Counted from the stretch's first letter, positions 47,701-59,058 are shown. The stretch: 64,000 bases of DNA from Undaria pinnatifida (GCA_012845835.1 JABAKD010000009.1:8707413-8771412), one strand, 5' to 3'. Numbers and translations: made by a program. The notes: generated by a model from the sequence alone, not told the origin.

Positions 47701-50700
47701 GCCACCGCGATAGCGGCAATCTGCTGTCCACAGGACCCCCTACAGCAGTAGGATACAGGATCCATACAGCAGTACAGCTGCAGTACAGCAGTACAGTACA
47801 GTACAGCAGTACAGCAGCAGTACGCACCACGACGGTGGTGGGCGCCACAAGCACCTGCTTGCAAGCATCATGCCGGCATGCGCCGATCAAGAACTACGAG
47901 GCGCGACTCGCGAGCGACGTGGGGAAGGGGGCGTCGAACAGTTCCAAGGACGCCGGGGTGGCGGAGCTCATGGCAGCTCTTAATGCCCTTAGCTTGGGCG
48001 TGAAAGAGGCGACGGCAGGAGTTGTAGACTCAGAGATGTCGGATGTCTTGGCGCACCTTAACATGACCGCGGGCAGGCCTGCCCACCCTGCCGCCGTCAA
48101 GGCGATGAAGGAATGGGCAGAGTTGGAGGAGCAAGAAGAAATTGCGAAGGCTTTGGCTCAAGACGCGAACGACGTCCTCGTTGAGAAGGTTAATAACTCG
48201 TACGTCGAGGAAGACATCTGCCCTTCTGACGAAGAGCTAGAGCCGAGCACCATCGAAGACGATGAGAGCGGAGACGATGACGAAATTTCGCCGCCGTCGC
48301 ATGCGGAGCTGTCTTCTTATTTTGGTCCTCTAGAGAATTACGCAGAGGCGTACGGTATGCGTGAGGCCGGATACTTGCTACGTAGGGTCAAGATGGCATT
48401 TCTCGCATCAAAGTCCGCTACACCGGGACGGCAGTCGGACATCAGAGCGTTCTTTTAATCACTGCGGACTTTATTCGGCAGAAACCTGCGCCAAAGCGTT
48501 AAGGCAGGAGTTGATGTACTGTCACAGAGGGGTGATGTTTGATGTCATCATTTGATGCATCAATTGGTTCAGCGTACGAAATGTTCGGCCGGTTCTGGTA
48601 CGTGTAGAGGTGATCAATACATGGTCCGTGATGAAAAAACATGCGCGCTACGCTGTGTGGCCTTTCTTTCCGACTGATTCTTTTTTTTATCCTTTGTACA
48701 TCAGGTTACACTCGTAGGCTGCACAAGAGTAGGAGGCCTCGACAGCAGTACGAGTACAAGTACAGTACGGGGAGTGGTGGGTAGGAGATGGAGAGACCGT
48801 CTGCATGGATTCACGAGCAATACACGAGCAATACACGAGCAGTGAAGGCAATAACAATGACACAGCATCATACCTTGTCAGTAGAACACATGCCACTAAC
48901 TTACAGCGCGCAGAGGCGAAGATTCCGTGAGAATCAATCTGGCGTTGTAAACACAAGTACGAAGCTGTTTTCCCCCATAGCGGCAAATATACCGCTATTG
49001 AGGACTCATTAGCGGCTAAATCACCGCTATATGGGTATAGCGGAGTTGCCCTGAATAACGGCAATTTTGCCGCCTGGCACTACATGCCGCTATATCGGGG
49101 CCGCTACTGTATGTAGAATCAACTGAGACCCCCCCCCTCCCCGCCAATGTAGTATGTGCACTTATCACCCAATCTATTAAAGGTATATATTAATGACATG
49201 ATAGTAGCAGTCGAAGCCGCAAAGCAAGGAGTCACGATGGGAGAAGATACGGTGTCGGGGTTGATGTTTGCGGATGATTTCGTGGGGATATCAAAACCAC
49301 CCGAAGGATTGCAGAAACAGATAAAGCACTAGAGTACACTGGGAAGTGGAACGTGACAGCGAACGTGAAAAAATGCGCAGTAGTTGTATGTAACGAAGAT
49401 AAGGTGAATCCGGTAAATGTCAAATGGAAGTGCGGAGAAGATGAGCTACCTATCGTAGACCAATACACGTACCTTGGCGTAGAGATCTCAAAGGGCTGCT
49501 CTTGGGATGCACACATAGCGAAAGTAATAGGAAAGGATAAATCACAAGCAGGCAAGATGGGTGCGATCCTAACAGACCCGCACCTTGACACTAGGATTAA
49601 AATATGTATTCTGATGAACTGATTGTGCCAAAATTAAAGTATGCAGGAGAAGTATGGGAAAGAAACGTGAAGTTCGTAAAACAACTGGAAACAGTTCAGA
49701 TAACAGCAGCTAAAAAGATACTAGGATGCTAAAGAACGACGAGTAATACAGTGTTAAGACCAGAACTAGGAATGTACCAACTTGAAACAAATAGAGACGT
49801 GAGAAAGTTGAAATGGCAATATAAAGTAAAGAATGTGCCAGAAAAGAGGTTGCCAGCCATAGTTGATAGGGCTGTATGGGAGAAAATAACAAGAAGGCGA
49901 GCTGGAGTAAGATGGGATAACGTAGTCGAGAAAACTTGGAAGGATATAGGGGCAGACGAAAAAGCAGTATTGTCTACAGAGAAGTTTGGCGGGTACAAGA
50001 CAGAAGTAAAATAGGAGAAGAAAGGGAAAGGCAAGCGCTTAGAAATAAGGTGAGAGAGGAGAAGCGCTTAGAGATATACGGGGGGTTAAGAGAAGATGTT
50101 GGAATGAAAACGTATCTGCACGGCCCAATGGACTACGCGAAAAAGCTGAAACTGCGATTCGTGTAGGGGACCTGAACCTACCAGAAGGAAAGATATGTGC
50201 CAGTAGTCGGGAGGAGGACGTGGCTACAAATATGTGCCCGTGTGGCACAACACTACAGAGCAGGACTCACATAGTAGGAGAATGTAAAATGTACTAATAG
50301 GAACGGGATGCGTTAGAGGAGGAGATGAAGAAATTGACGTGTGTGACGTGGAAGAGATTGGTGGACTAAAGAGTATCGAAAATACGATCGCTACCCTATT
50401 AATAGGAGAGATGGTGGCGGCAGACGGCGAAACAGGACGGGGATAGGATAAGCGAACAGTTTTTATGTAGTGTATGGAAGAAGCGTAATGAGCGCCCAAA
50501 TGTTGGAGGTGTCTCTATTAGGAGTAGGAACGGTGCTCCGTCTCGAACTGCGTGGTTAATGGTCATATGACTAAGGCAAGCAACAAATGAGTACGCCCCC
50601 CCCCCCCCCGCCCTCCCCGCTAACGTGCTCTTCCTCCTCTCCATTGTCTCCTTACCACACCGTTGCTTTGCGTGTGATCGCGCTTTCCCCGGGGCTGTAC

Positions 50701-53700
50701 GCTCTCTCGACGTTGTTGCTGCGATACCGCAGCGAAACGCAAAACATCGGAGGTTCGTCGTGCTTGTACACCTGCGCTCTGCGCCCCGCCTCTATTTACG
50801 GAACGAAGGACGACAGGTCAGCAGTTTTTTTCTCCCATATGGCACGAATAGCTCTTGTCTCTGGTACGTAGTAGGAGTGGCATGATGGAGAACCAGGACT
50901 GGTCCGTCTACAGGCTGGTTGAAGTAACAAAAAAACTCCCCACCAATGCCGCTCTCAATATCTAGTCAAAGAGTGAATATTTGGTATCATAGTGACCCCC
51001 ATGACCAGTGGACAAGGTGACATGGCCAAGAAAAGGTAACGGCCTCAGGCTGTCTCTAGGAGCGAAACTCGTATCGACCAATGATAAACCTTCAATTTTT
51101 CAATAGTATTTAGTTTTTTTTTCAGCGGGGGCGAAAAAAAAATAATTGCGCGGCAATTTGCACGATCCGGTTGGACGTACTCCAAGGCATGTCTGTAGAA
51201 AATTTCGCGCAAAAAATCGAAGATCTAGCCTGCCTGTGTACAACATGAAGCAGAATCTAGCGAAAAAACTCGGTGGACCCTAAAACCGAGTCATTTGAAG
51301 GAAATAACGCATCTTACTGATTTTTAAGCACAAAAGTCCAAATGTCCACGCCGTTTTTGACAGATAGACCCAGAAATTTGCACACGTGTTCTACATGCCC
51401 ATCCCGAGGTCTGACCTCCTGTTTTTCTTTTTTCGCAGAAAATACTTGGGCTAAGATGGTCCACATTTTCCGAAAATCTCAACTGACGAAAAATCAGACA
51501 ACAACAAAAAAAAAATCATAGGGTAAGGTCTTCGAAAGGCACATAGAAGACGTGCGCAAAAATTCAAGGTCTGACTAAAAAAAAACGGCTTGGACATTCG
51601 CCGGGGAATAAATTTGTGGTTTTTAACGTGAAACAGCTTGTATGATATATTTGGGCTTGTACTCTCATTGTGGCAACATCTCCGTCTCCCTGTCTCGTTT
51701 GCCTTACTCGCCATCCACCTGCTGCACCACCCTCTACTCACTCCGGATAGCAAAGGATCGTGCTCCATTCTACTGGTTGCTATTTAATAGATACGTTCGG
51801 CACAATCGCTCTGCCCATACCCCCACGTTGGTCGCCTTTTTGCATCCCTTGTCCAGGTCTCTGCAACGCGCGTTGGGGTGGGTAGGGTGGGGGCTGAACC
51901 GAGTTGCCCTCGGGCGCGAGAACGTGCAGTCCGACATGCTGTACATTGACAACCTGGTGCGTCTTCCGCGTGAATCCTTACTCCCTTGTAGTTGCATTAT
52001 GGTTTGGGTGAAACCTTTAGCTTGTCACCTCTTGGTCCCTGATGCGGTGGCAGTTGGTTGCGGTTCTTTGCGGCATGATTTGTCGTGGGTCTGCTCAAGG
52101 GCTGAATGCAGCGACGGCCGTCCGAGTCCTCGCGGCTTGGTGAGTCACTCGACAGCGTACGCTACGGCCTTCCTGACTCTCCATTTCACCTTGTTGTAGA
52201 AACACACTCGTAGACGTAGTGGACAATGCCAAGACTACAGTACAGGACACCTAAAAAAGAAACAAAAATATTAACCCAAGCTATGTACGTTTGTTATTTG
52301 GGAGAGGGTGCGTTCTACACTAAAACAAGGAAAACAGCTCCCGAATTTCTTATATTATTGCCGGTATCAGCCTGCCTTTCATATTTCCCTAATTCTTTGT
52401 TAGGCGACCTGTACCGAAACACCAAAAAACCCCATGAAAATGAGTTTTTCCCCCGCCATATCCGTTCGTGCCTGCGAGCAGGTAGAGGCACAGGTGCTGG
52501 CGGGTAGAAAACTCATGGAGGGGGCCGCGGACGCGCAGGCGGGGGGGGCGGGGTGGAGCACGCACGCCCCCGTGTGCTCGGGGCAGGCGTATTTTGTCAC
52601 GGACGGCCGGCCGTGCAACCTGCAGGCGTTCGCGGACGGCGTCCTCGATGGCCTCGGTGGGTGCCTTGCCTTTCCTGGCGTGACGGTTGGGTTGGTTGTG
52701 TAAGCCTGATGGCTTGGCATAACGGCTGCTGGGATTGGTTTGTACGTTTTGTTGTGGCTGTTGCCTGTAATGCAGTGGTGTGAGGGGCCGGCTGCTGGAA
52801 TGATTTTGCTGCTTGGCGATGTATTGGACTGGCTTGATAGCGCGGTTTGTCTTGGTTGATCGCGCAATGCGAGATTTTTCATCGCTACGTCTGCCACGGG
52901 GTCGGCCGTTTTGAGGGAGCGTACGGCCTGCCGATTTTTCTTGTGTGGGTGCACGTATCGGAGCCGCACGAAGAGCTCTTCTCGCGGCGGGCAATTTTGT
53001 GTCCTTTGGCGCCGACGAGCGCTTCGATAGGATTATGATTGCACTTATCTGGTATCCCTCCTGCGCGCTGCAATGTATGCTGGGTTGGGTGCACACTCTT
53101 CCCATCATTTTTTGCTCTGATTAGCTTTTTTTCCTTAGGTGTGCCAATGATACTTTCCGTCACTACCGTTTTTCGTACGCGTTTTGTTTTGTTCTGTGCT
53201 CTAACGCTTCAGATTTTCCGACATCGAAGATTGTGCGGGTACCAAAAATGGTCGCGCTTGCGATGGCGGGGGCGGCGGAGCTGATATGCAAGGTTAGCAG
53301 AGGGCGGCAATATGACCGTTCACGGCCGTCCTAGCTCGATGTACGAAATAACAATGCTTGTGCTGTATACGCCCTTGTGTTGTCTATTGCCCAGCGTTTG
53401 TGTTCATTCTTTCGCGGTTTTCCGGAACACTTCGTAGTGCCACTGGTGTAACGGTGCCTGTTTCAATGCTTCCGGGGACGACCAGAAGTTTAGTTGCACC
53501 GCTGTTGCTGTTTCATTGCGGGGAGAGAAATTTAGCTCCTCCCCTCGCGTATGGACTCACAGCTGACATGTCTGCAATAGTTTTACATATGCACGCGAGA
53601 CTTCTGTTGGTCGATGTTGCAGTTTCGGCTTATACCGGCAATCCGTACTGATCTCGGAGAAAAGTAGTTCCTCCCCTTGCGTATGAACGCGTAGCCGACG

Positions 53701-55935
53701 TGTCACAGTTGAAGTATTTGTAGAAAATGCACAAAATGCTAGTGTTGTGCCTGTCGATGTTGCACGTTTGGCTTATACCGGTGGTCGTACTGATTTCCTG
53801 GACTGTTGACGCCATGCTCCAGGTAGGGTTGACCAAAACACCCGTGTGGACGCGCAAAGAAGTCCGGACACTCACCGAGGACCGCACGTCAAGCATCGCC
53901 CGAATCCGAGCCGACCTGGGATACGAACCGATGTGAGCAAGCAGGGCGTATATATTCATGTATGTGGGACATATACAACTTTTTGTGGGCATCCTGCCGA
54001 GCATCTTCCGCAGTGTACCGCAGCACCGAAAGTTACAGTTTCGAAAACCGAATACTCCTGTAGGATACGGGATATCTTCTTTGTGTCAACGGTTACATTG
54101 AATGCTGGCACTACTGTTATTTTGGTCGCTAATCGTGCCGGACCGCGCACAAGCCGGGCCTACGAAGTATTTTTTTCGCGCTCAAATGCGGAGGTGACGG
54201 TGACGGCGTTGGGGGAGACGTTATGGAACGCGTATCGAATTTTCCGTACGTGGTCTGGAATGCAAACTGCGCCAATCCGGGGGGGAAACCAAGCGTTGGA
54301 ACACGGGCTCAAATGTTGGCGCGACCGGAAGGCACCCACGAGCTCTCGTGTCCACTGCTCACCTCGGCTCCGCTGCCGCTGTTTGCCCCCCCACCCCCCC
54401 ACCCCGCCCTCTCCCCTGCCCCCCTCCCCCACCTATCGCCGAACGAATACAGCGTCGATCCGGGTACAGCCTTGAGAAGCACTGTGGAGGGGCTGAAGGG
54501 GGCCGGATGGGGACGACACACCTTCTTGGTCCCGGGGCTCGGCTACTGCATCCTCATCCCTTTGTTTCTGTGGTTCCTGACCATCGCGAGTTTCGAGAGC
54601 ACTTGCCCGGCATTTTTGGCGCCAGTGCAAAGAGCCTGTGAGTTAAGAAGCTGCGACGTGCGGGGCCCCCGACTGACATCACCGTCCGAGATGGCCGAGG
54701 TTTTAGACCCACCCTGCTGGGTCGCGTGCGGCCGTGCAGTATAGTTGTTGTGGTGTGTCGGTGTTTTCAGGACCTAGCCTTGCGCCATGCGGCTCGTTTG
54801 GCGGAGCGCAGTACAGATTTTGTTTTCGTGTTGCATGTCCTGCTGCGGGTGTTGAACACAAACGACTGGGTTTTCGCTTGTACATAGCGGCGGGTTTATT
54901 CCGTGTGTTTGGGAGGGGGAGACGACACCGCAAACAGCGTTGGAAAGCGTGTTTGATGCGTGCGTTTTTCGGAGAGGGCGACAAAACCTTGAACAGCGTC
55001 ACAAATTCGGCATTAAGGTGTCTACCCTGTAGTTGCACTCGGCGGCGAAGGTGGGCGACAAGAAGTCTCGGTGGATTGCGGCCGTGTAGTTCTAATGCCG
55101 GCGGGGGCTAAAAGCACTGCAGACTGTTTGCCTGTAAACACCTGTTGGCCACTACCCGGAGGACACGTGCAAGAGTAGTGAGTCCGGCTTTCGTTTTTTT
55201 CTGTTTTTTTTCTTTCTCTTCGTCCACGGAGCAATAATCGAGTTGTTGCGAGTGCTAACCGTGCGACTACACCCACATATCAGGGGTTAAAAGCACTGCA
55301 GACTTTTTGGCCTGTACACACCTGTTGTCCACTACCCGGAGGGCACGTGCAAGAGTAGTGAGTCCGGCTTTCGTTTTTTTTTTCTGTTTTGTTTTTTTCT
55401 CTTCGTCCACGGAGTAATAATCGAGTCGTTGCGAGTGCTAACCGCGCGACTACGCCCACACCTCGGGGGTTAAAAGCACTGCAGACTTTTTGGCCTGTAC
55501 ACACCTGTTGTCCACTACGCGGAGGGCACGTGCAAAAGTAGTGAGTCCGGCTTTCGTTTTTTTTTCCTGGATTTTTTTCTTCTCTTCGTCCACGGAGTAA
55601 TAATCGAGTCGTTGCGAGTGCTAACCGCGCGACTACGCCCACCCCCACCCCCCTCCCCTTCCCTTGCTTTTCCACTTGCCACCCCTGCCGCTCCCTTGCC
55701 TCTGTATTTGTGCTGGTTTAATTTAGCGCTGCACGTTCATCTCGCTGTCTTTCGGCGGCTCGTGCTCGTACGTGTAACCCTCGTCGCGGCCGTGCTGGCG
55801 CACGTGTTGGAAGGGGTGTACGCGTATACTCGCGCCCAACGGGCCGGACACAAAGACACTGCCCCCCTCTGGCTCATCCAGACGACCATCATCGGCTTCC
55901 CGTCCACGCGCTTAGTGATGCGACTTTTGTCGTAG
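44599..55935 (+). CDS. Copy B: 3beta-HSD/NSDHL-like SDR with C-terminal DUF4499-like membrane domain
   Basis: Ten plus-strand exons: 44599-44751, 46024-46114, 46979-47168 (possibly from about 46955), 50733-50816, 51791-51956, 52482-52656, 53213-53292, 53823-53932, 54453-54637, 55727-55935. Total 1443 nt, about 480 residues. Signature stretches are GADIVYVLSALELP, VVQCCQECGV.GLVFVSSS, LYTCALRPASIYGT, NVQSDMLYIDNL, GQAYFVTDGRPCNLQAF and LGYEPM. Exon 9 holds a membrane helix (LGYCILIPLFLWFLTIASF). Exon 10 holds another, then HVLEGVYAYT...AGHKDTAPLWL and QTTIIGFPS. An ER-membrane, NAD(P)-type sterol enzyme is expected from the family. As in copy A the YxxxK dyad is absent. The glycine loop is LTGGCSVGLAL, six nucleotides shorter than in A and without the middle glycine of GxxGxxG. 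Intron 3 holds a pogo-like element and a LINE fragment. Confidence 0.75.
46955..47168 (+). CDS. Copy B exon 3 (SDR active-site exon)
   Basis: Encodes V.RVVQCCQECGVGGLVFVSSS and on to EDETAHAIALAEAEVLKA. The Ser of the SDR triad is present in VSSS. In the canonical Y-x-x-x-K-x-x-x-E helix the Tyr and Lys places are Thr and Ile, and the Glu is kept. The first AG upstream gives a start at 46979, but family-like codons (LDINVPL) continue upstream to about 46955 without an AG acceptor. The end is GCCAG|GCGAGA, a GC donor. Confidence 0.6.
47169..47170 (+). other. Non-canonical GC splice donor, copy B intron 3
   Basis: The intron begins GCGAGA after GCCAG. It joins in phase 2 to the exon at 50733 to give KA-S-ETQNIGG, matching copy A in frame and position. 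No GT nearby gives a reading compatible with exon 4. Confidence 0.6.
47552..49109 (+). mobile_element. Pogo-like (Tc1/mariner) element in copy B intron 3
   Basis: The left end CAGTAGCGGCCCCGATATAG (continuing CGGCA) is inverted exactly at the right end, and TA flanks both sides. AGCGGCA-type motifs are repeated inside both ends. A CAG/GTA microsatellite lies at about 47735-47825. The element carries one long frame with features of a pogo/Tigger transposase C terminus. The catalytic DDE part is not seen, so the copy is internally deleted. Confidence 0.8.
47835..48458 (+). CDS. Transposase C-terminal remnant with PIP-box-like end
   Basis: A 207-residue frame, first ATG at 47835. It is acidic in the middle (DEELEPSTIEDDESGDDDE) and helical before and after. 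The protein ends RQSDIRAFF, which fits the PCNA-interacting PIP box Q-x-x-[ILM]-x-x-F-F exactly. The Drosophila pogo transposase is known to bind PCNA through such a C-terminal motif. Acidic, helical C-terminal regions after the DDE domain are usual for pogo/Tigger/jerky-type proteins. I see no DDE residues, so alone it could not transpose. Whether it is expressed is unknown. The frame is intact, suggesting recent origin or retained function. Confidence 0.55.
   Translation: MVGATSTCLQASCRHAPIKNYEARLASDVGKGASNSSKDAGVAELMAALNALSLGVKEATAGVVDSEMSDVLAHLNMTAGRPAHPAAVKAMKEWAELEEQEEIAKALAQDANDVLVEKVNNSYVEEDICPSDEELEPSTIEDDESGDDDEISPPSHAELSSYFGPLENYAEAYGMREAGYLLRRVKMAFLASKSATPGRQSDIRAFF
49180..50300 (+). 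pseudogene. Non-LTR retrotransposon (LINE) reverse transcriptase fragment
   Basis: 5'-truncated LINE in copy B intron 3. The reading begins in the RT palm with YINDM and, 25 codons later, MFADDF (the catalytic [FY]ADD box). Then come GKWN.TANVKKC, YLGVEIS..CSWDAHI and a thumb/tail region. The end is a C-terminal zinc-knuckle-like CPCGTTLQSRTHIVGEC (C-x-C-x8-H-x4-C) near 50230-50285. Stops or frameshifts occur near 49330, 49620, 49730 and 50010, so it is dead. The endonuclease and the RT fingers are missing. Confidence 0.8.
50473..50610 (+). repeat. Dispersed repeat R3, copy 3
   Basis: Third copy of the 28111-28250 repeat, in copy B intron 3 upstream of exon 4. Ends in a poly-C run. Confidence 0.85.
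52230..52440 (-). repeat. Dispersed repeat R4, inverted copy
   Basis: In copy B intron 5. Inverted relative to 33290-33475: shares GGGAGAGGGTGCGTT, the ...GTATCAGCCTGCCTTT edge and the GGCGACCTGTACCG edge. Confidence 0.5.
55107..55645 (+). repeat. Three tandem repeats of about 180 bp in copy B intron 9
   Basis: Units at about 55107, 55286 and 55470 each contain TTAAAAGCACTGCAGACT, GAGTAGTGAGTCCGGCTTTC-type sequence (one unit reads AAAGTAGTG), a T-rich tract and GAGTGCTAACCG.GCGACTAC. The minus-strand frame repeats with the unit (CTCPPGSGQQV, LALATTRLLLRG) and is not called as a gene. Confidence 0.9.
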
Positions 55936-56022
55936 GTTCGCGTCGACGCTTTTGTTCTTCGAGGCGCGGTTTTGATGTCGTGTGGCTGGCTGGCAGTTAG
56001 GGTACTGCCCTTCCCTTGTTGA

Positions 56023-56087
56023 TCGAGACGACCATCATCGGCTTGCCGCCCACTCGCTTGTCGATGCGATTTTTTTCCTAGGTGTAC
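56023..56087 (+). repeat. Partial duplicate of copy B exon 10
   Basis: About 65 bp reading GA.CGAGACGACCATCATCGG-like sequence through ...ATGCGATTTTTTTCCTAG. It repeats the last 20 codons of exon 10 (55870-55935), including the terminal TAG followed by GT. It lies about 90 bp past the true exon end. Confidence 0.75.
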
Positions 56088-56397
56088 GTGCTCGTCGACG
56101 TTCTCGTCGTCACGGTGCGGTTTGATGTGACTCGTCGTCACGGTGTGGTTTGATGTGACTCGCCGATTTTATCATACGTTTGGCAGTAACGGTGCGGTCT
56201 GTTTTCGCCCGGAAACATGCGGACCTTGGGAAGTTTCGAGTCAGAGTTATGCGAATAGCATGGAGCGTGCGCCTGCGGGGCTTTCAGGCCCTCGAATGAG
56301 AGCCGGTTTGAGGCATGGGGTGACTCCCCTCTGCTCGCGGCGAGATGGCGAGGGGTGGGGGGAGGGAGCGCACAGTGCTCCTAGATAAGGGGGAGAA

Positions 56398-56640
56398 AGC
56401 TTCCTTTACTTCCGTGACGGGATGGGAGTATTTTTAGTGTTCGTTGTTGTGGTTTGCACGTTTGCTGTCCAGCTTCGTTCTGTACATGGCGAATGGGGTT
56501 TGGCTTCCTTGCGTACGTGGCGAATGGGGTGTGAGTGTGTGCCCGGAGATGTGCGTGAGCGCAGCCAGGGTTAACACGGTCTCGACGGAGATGTTATCCA
56601 CTGTGGTGGTTTTGCGATGGCCGAGAGATGAGGCTAATGT
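56398..56640 (+). pseudogene. Conserved small ORF downstream of copy B, frame broken by a 31-bp duplication
   Basis: Counterpart of the small ORF at 27824-28072. It begins SFLYFRDGMGVFLVFVVVVC and has no start codon at the matching place. A tandem duplication of about 31 bp containing GGCGAATGGGGT (about 56490-56535) shifts the frame. Afterwards the reading resumes as EWGVSVCPEMCVSAARVNTV, aligned with the copy A frame. This looks like decay of a real coding exon or small gene. Confidence 0.4.
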
Positions 56641-56726
56641 GTTGTGTGTGTTGGTTATATTACACTTTTTCCCAGTGCTGTTTAACCAATACAGTTCTGG
56701 TTTCGGTTTCGACATATATCTCTGAC

Positions 56727-56906
56727 TAGTAGCATTGATCTCCGGGGCACTCCCATCGCCACGGACCGATCTGGGAAATCAAGAACCTTCGAGCCTTGTT
56801 CACACAAGAAAAGTGAACGTGCCGGGAATTGAATCCACGCACCTCATGCTCAGAAGCGCAGGATCTTCTCACCAACCCGCCGCTGAAAAAATAAGGGTCC
56901 CTGTTC
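56727..56906 (-). repeat. tRNA-like sequence (SINE-like)
   Basis: On the minus strand a stretch reads GGCGGGTTGGTGAGAAGATC, then TTCTGAGCATGAGG, then GTGGATTCAATTCCCGGCAC, in the order of a tRNA D-arm, anticodon region and T-arm. The acceptor and T stems do not pair properly. A tRNA-derived repeat or pseudogene is more likely than a working tRNA. Confidence 0.35.
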
Positions 56907-57829
56907 ATAATATTTGTGGAGGAGGATGTGTTGCATCGGGTTATTTTCTAAGTTTTTTGGTGGACAGCTTCAGTGTGTTTGGACAGACGTTCTGTTGGTC
57001 TATCCGTCGAGAGCAAATAGCAAATATCGTTAGTGAAAGCGGTACCTCTGCATGTGCTTACGGTTCTGCACAGACGCCCCTCTACATCTACTGTACTGGT
57101 TCGGTTCGGACTCCTAATACCGTGTGGAGACCCTCTCGACTATACCGCTACGTTAATATGTGACACTATCGCCTGTTGCTGCTACGACGTGGCGATATCC
57201 CAAACTAGACCATACGATGAAGGACAGAGTACCTTCGCAATGTTCTAATCGGAAGCCCTGTGCGCAGTCTATGACGGATTGTAGATCGCAAGACTCGGAC
57301 TTCGAGCAACGGCTGTACGTCCACCAATCCCACGACAGCTGCTACGCTGTAGTATTAGGTGTTCTGTACGTCGATTCACGACGAGATGTCAAGTCGGAAA
57401 GTCTCTTGGACTCCCGTCCGATCGTACGGCGACAATCAGAACTTCGCGATCATTGTTGAAAGTTTGGTTGGTCGCCACATCTACGATGAACCGTAGAGTA
57501 ACAGTCTCGGGATTCTCAAGCAACTGGGGACACCATGCTGCATGTACTGTTGTTGTGGCTGCATGTACTGTTGTTGTGGGTAGGAGGTCTGCTGTTGTTT
57601 GTGATTTACGATAGACTAAACCTGAAGCGTCGGGGGCCCCATCCCATCGGTACGGCGGCAACTTCATCACGAAGCTCTGCAGTGCGTATTCAACACCGCG
57701 CATTCGGCTCGAAAACTGCGGTTGTTGTAGTTTCACTACGGTTGGCGCCGACTGCGGGAACTCGCCGAGACCGCTCTGCGGAGTACTGCCAAGATGGAAG
57801 ACTGTTCGAATAGCAACGGCAACTTCACC

Positions 57830-58690
57830 AACGCCACGAAGGGGCTCAGACAGGAATGTAGCCGATTTCCGAGACTTGTTCAAGAAGCTCGCCGTAGTCC
57901 TTCACGTAACACACCGCGACATCGACAAAACTAGCTTCATTTAGGGAAGGACCAGACCGGCCGAGGAAACGCCCGGCGCGGAGATCTACCGTGCGCTCCT
58001 TTATAAGCTTGGAGCGCAGGCTTCTCTCGACCAGGGGATCATTGGGTACGATAGGGCCAACGAGGACCTCTACACGGTTATTCTCTTGTATACGGAAAAG
58101 TCTGCGTCCCTCCCAGTTATTAAGCGCGAGGAAGACACTGGAAATATCAGGTGGCCAAGTTCAACAATATCTCCACGAACAGTCGTTCGTGCAACCATGG
58201 AGTGGCTGGTCAACTCAAGCATGCAGCCTGGCCAAGATCCGATTCGGACCACCATTTCATGGAAAACACTCTCGCGCGCTGTGAGCCGAGAAACTCTCAC
58301 GCGCTCTGAGCCCGAGAAGACACGCAAACCTATTTCCGACCAAAGACATTTGCGTCCAGGGGTTCATTGCGGGGTATAAGGACGTTAAGCTGGTGATATA
58401 CCGCGACCTGACCTTCGACATCGGCCATAATCAAAGCACACTCCCGATCGCATTTTGCGTCACCTGTACCCTGACTACTTCTACGCCACGATTGAGTACA
58501 GGGGGCAACAGCTGGTCCTGGCATCGTCACGACAGCTGAAACATCGGCCTGCTACAGCCGTGGCAAGCATGTACGAGTGCAACCGCCCAAATACCAAGAA
58601 CAAGAAAGGGCAAGGTCGGAGTCAAGGGTGCGGCGGGACAGAATTGGTTGTCTGTACACGGGACCACTTGTGTCAACGACGAGGACCATA
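57830..58690 (+). pseudogene. Degenerate coding-like region, family unknown
   Basis: Several adjacent plus-strand segments read like protein but in different frames with stops between: ADFRDLFKKLAVVLHVTHRD (57861), EIYRALLYKLGAQASLDQGI then YDRANEDLYTVILLY (about 57980-58090), YKDVKLVIYRDLTFDIGHNQ (about 58376) and HLYPDYFYATIEYRGQQLVL (about 58461). Codon usage and composition differ from the flanks. I do not recognise the protein. A decayed gene or retroelement gag-like sequence are both possible. It lies between the convergent ends of copies B and C. Confidence 0.3.
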
Positions 58691-58778
58691 GCTTCAAGAC
58701 AAAGACAAACAGGTAACAGCATACTGAAACAAGGCATTATTAAAAGTAACCCTCGTCGTGAACCAAAAAAACACCCCT

Positions 58779-59003
58779 ATAGCTGACGCCCGTGGCGACC
58801 CGCTCTCCCAATCCAGTCGAACCCGTGTGGGGCACCCATAAACCGCTGCACTCCTCGTTGAGACGGTTAACCAACTCAAAAGATGGAAACTCGATAAAAA
58901 ACGTTTGAGCGAACCAAAGCAGAGCGGTGTCCCTGTGGCCGGCCTGTTTGGCAGCTCGGTAGGCGTAGACGCCTTCCGGCACGTGAATTATTTAGACCAT
59001 AGC
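58779..59003 (-). repeat. Tandem partial duplicate of copy C exon 10
   Basis: 225-bp direct repeat of 59004-59225, the 3' two-thirds of copy C exon 10 plus its flank. It still reads EGVYAYRAAKQAGHRDTALL and WFAQTFFIEFPS, but has no terminal stop at the matching codon (TTA for TGA) and no acceptor. It is probably not used as an exon. Confidence 0.8.
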
Positions 59004-59058
59004 TGACACCTGTGGCGACCCGCTCTCCCAATTTAATCAAACCCGTGTGGGACACCCA

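Noticed and set aside
55280-55675. 131-codon minus-strand frame with internally repeated peptide
   Set aside because: The repetition follows the 180-bp DNA tandem repeat in intron 9 of copy B. Nothing supports translation.
58740-58982. Fourth SDR-family gene copy
   Set aside because: It is a tandem duplicate of part of copy C exon 10 without acceptor or stop, not a separate gene.
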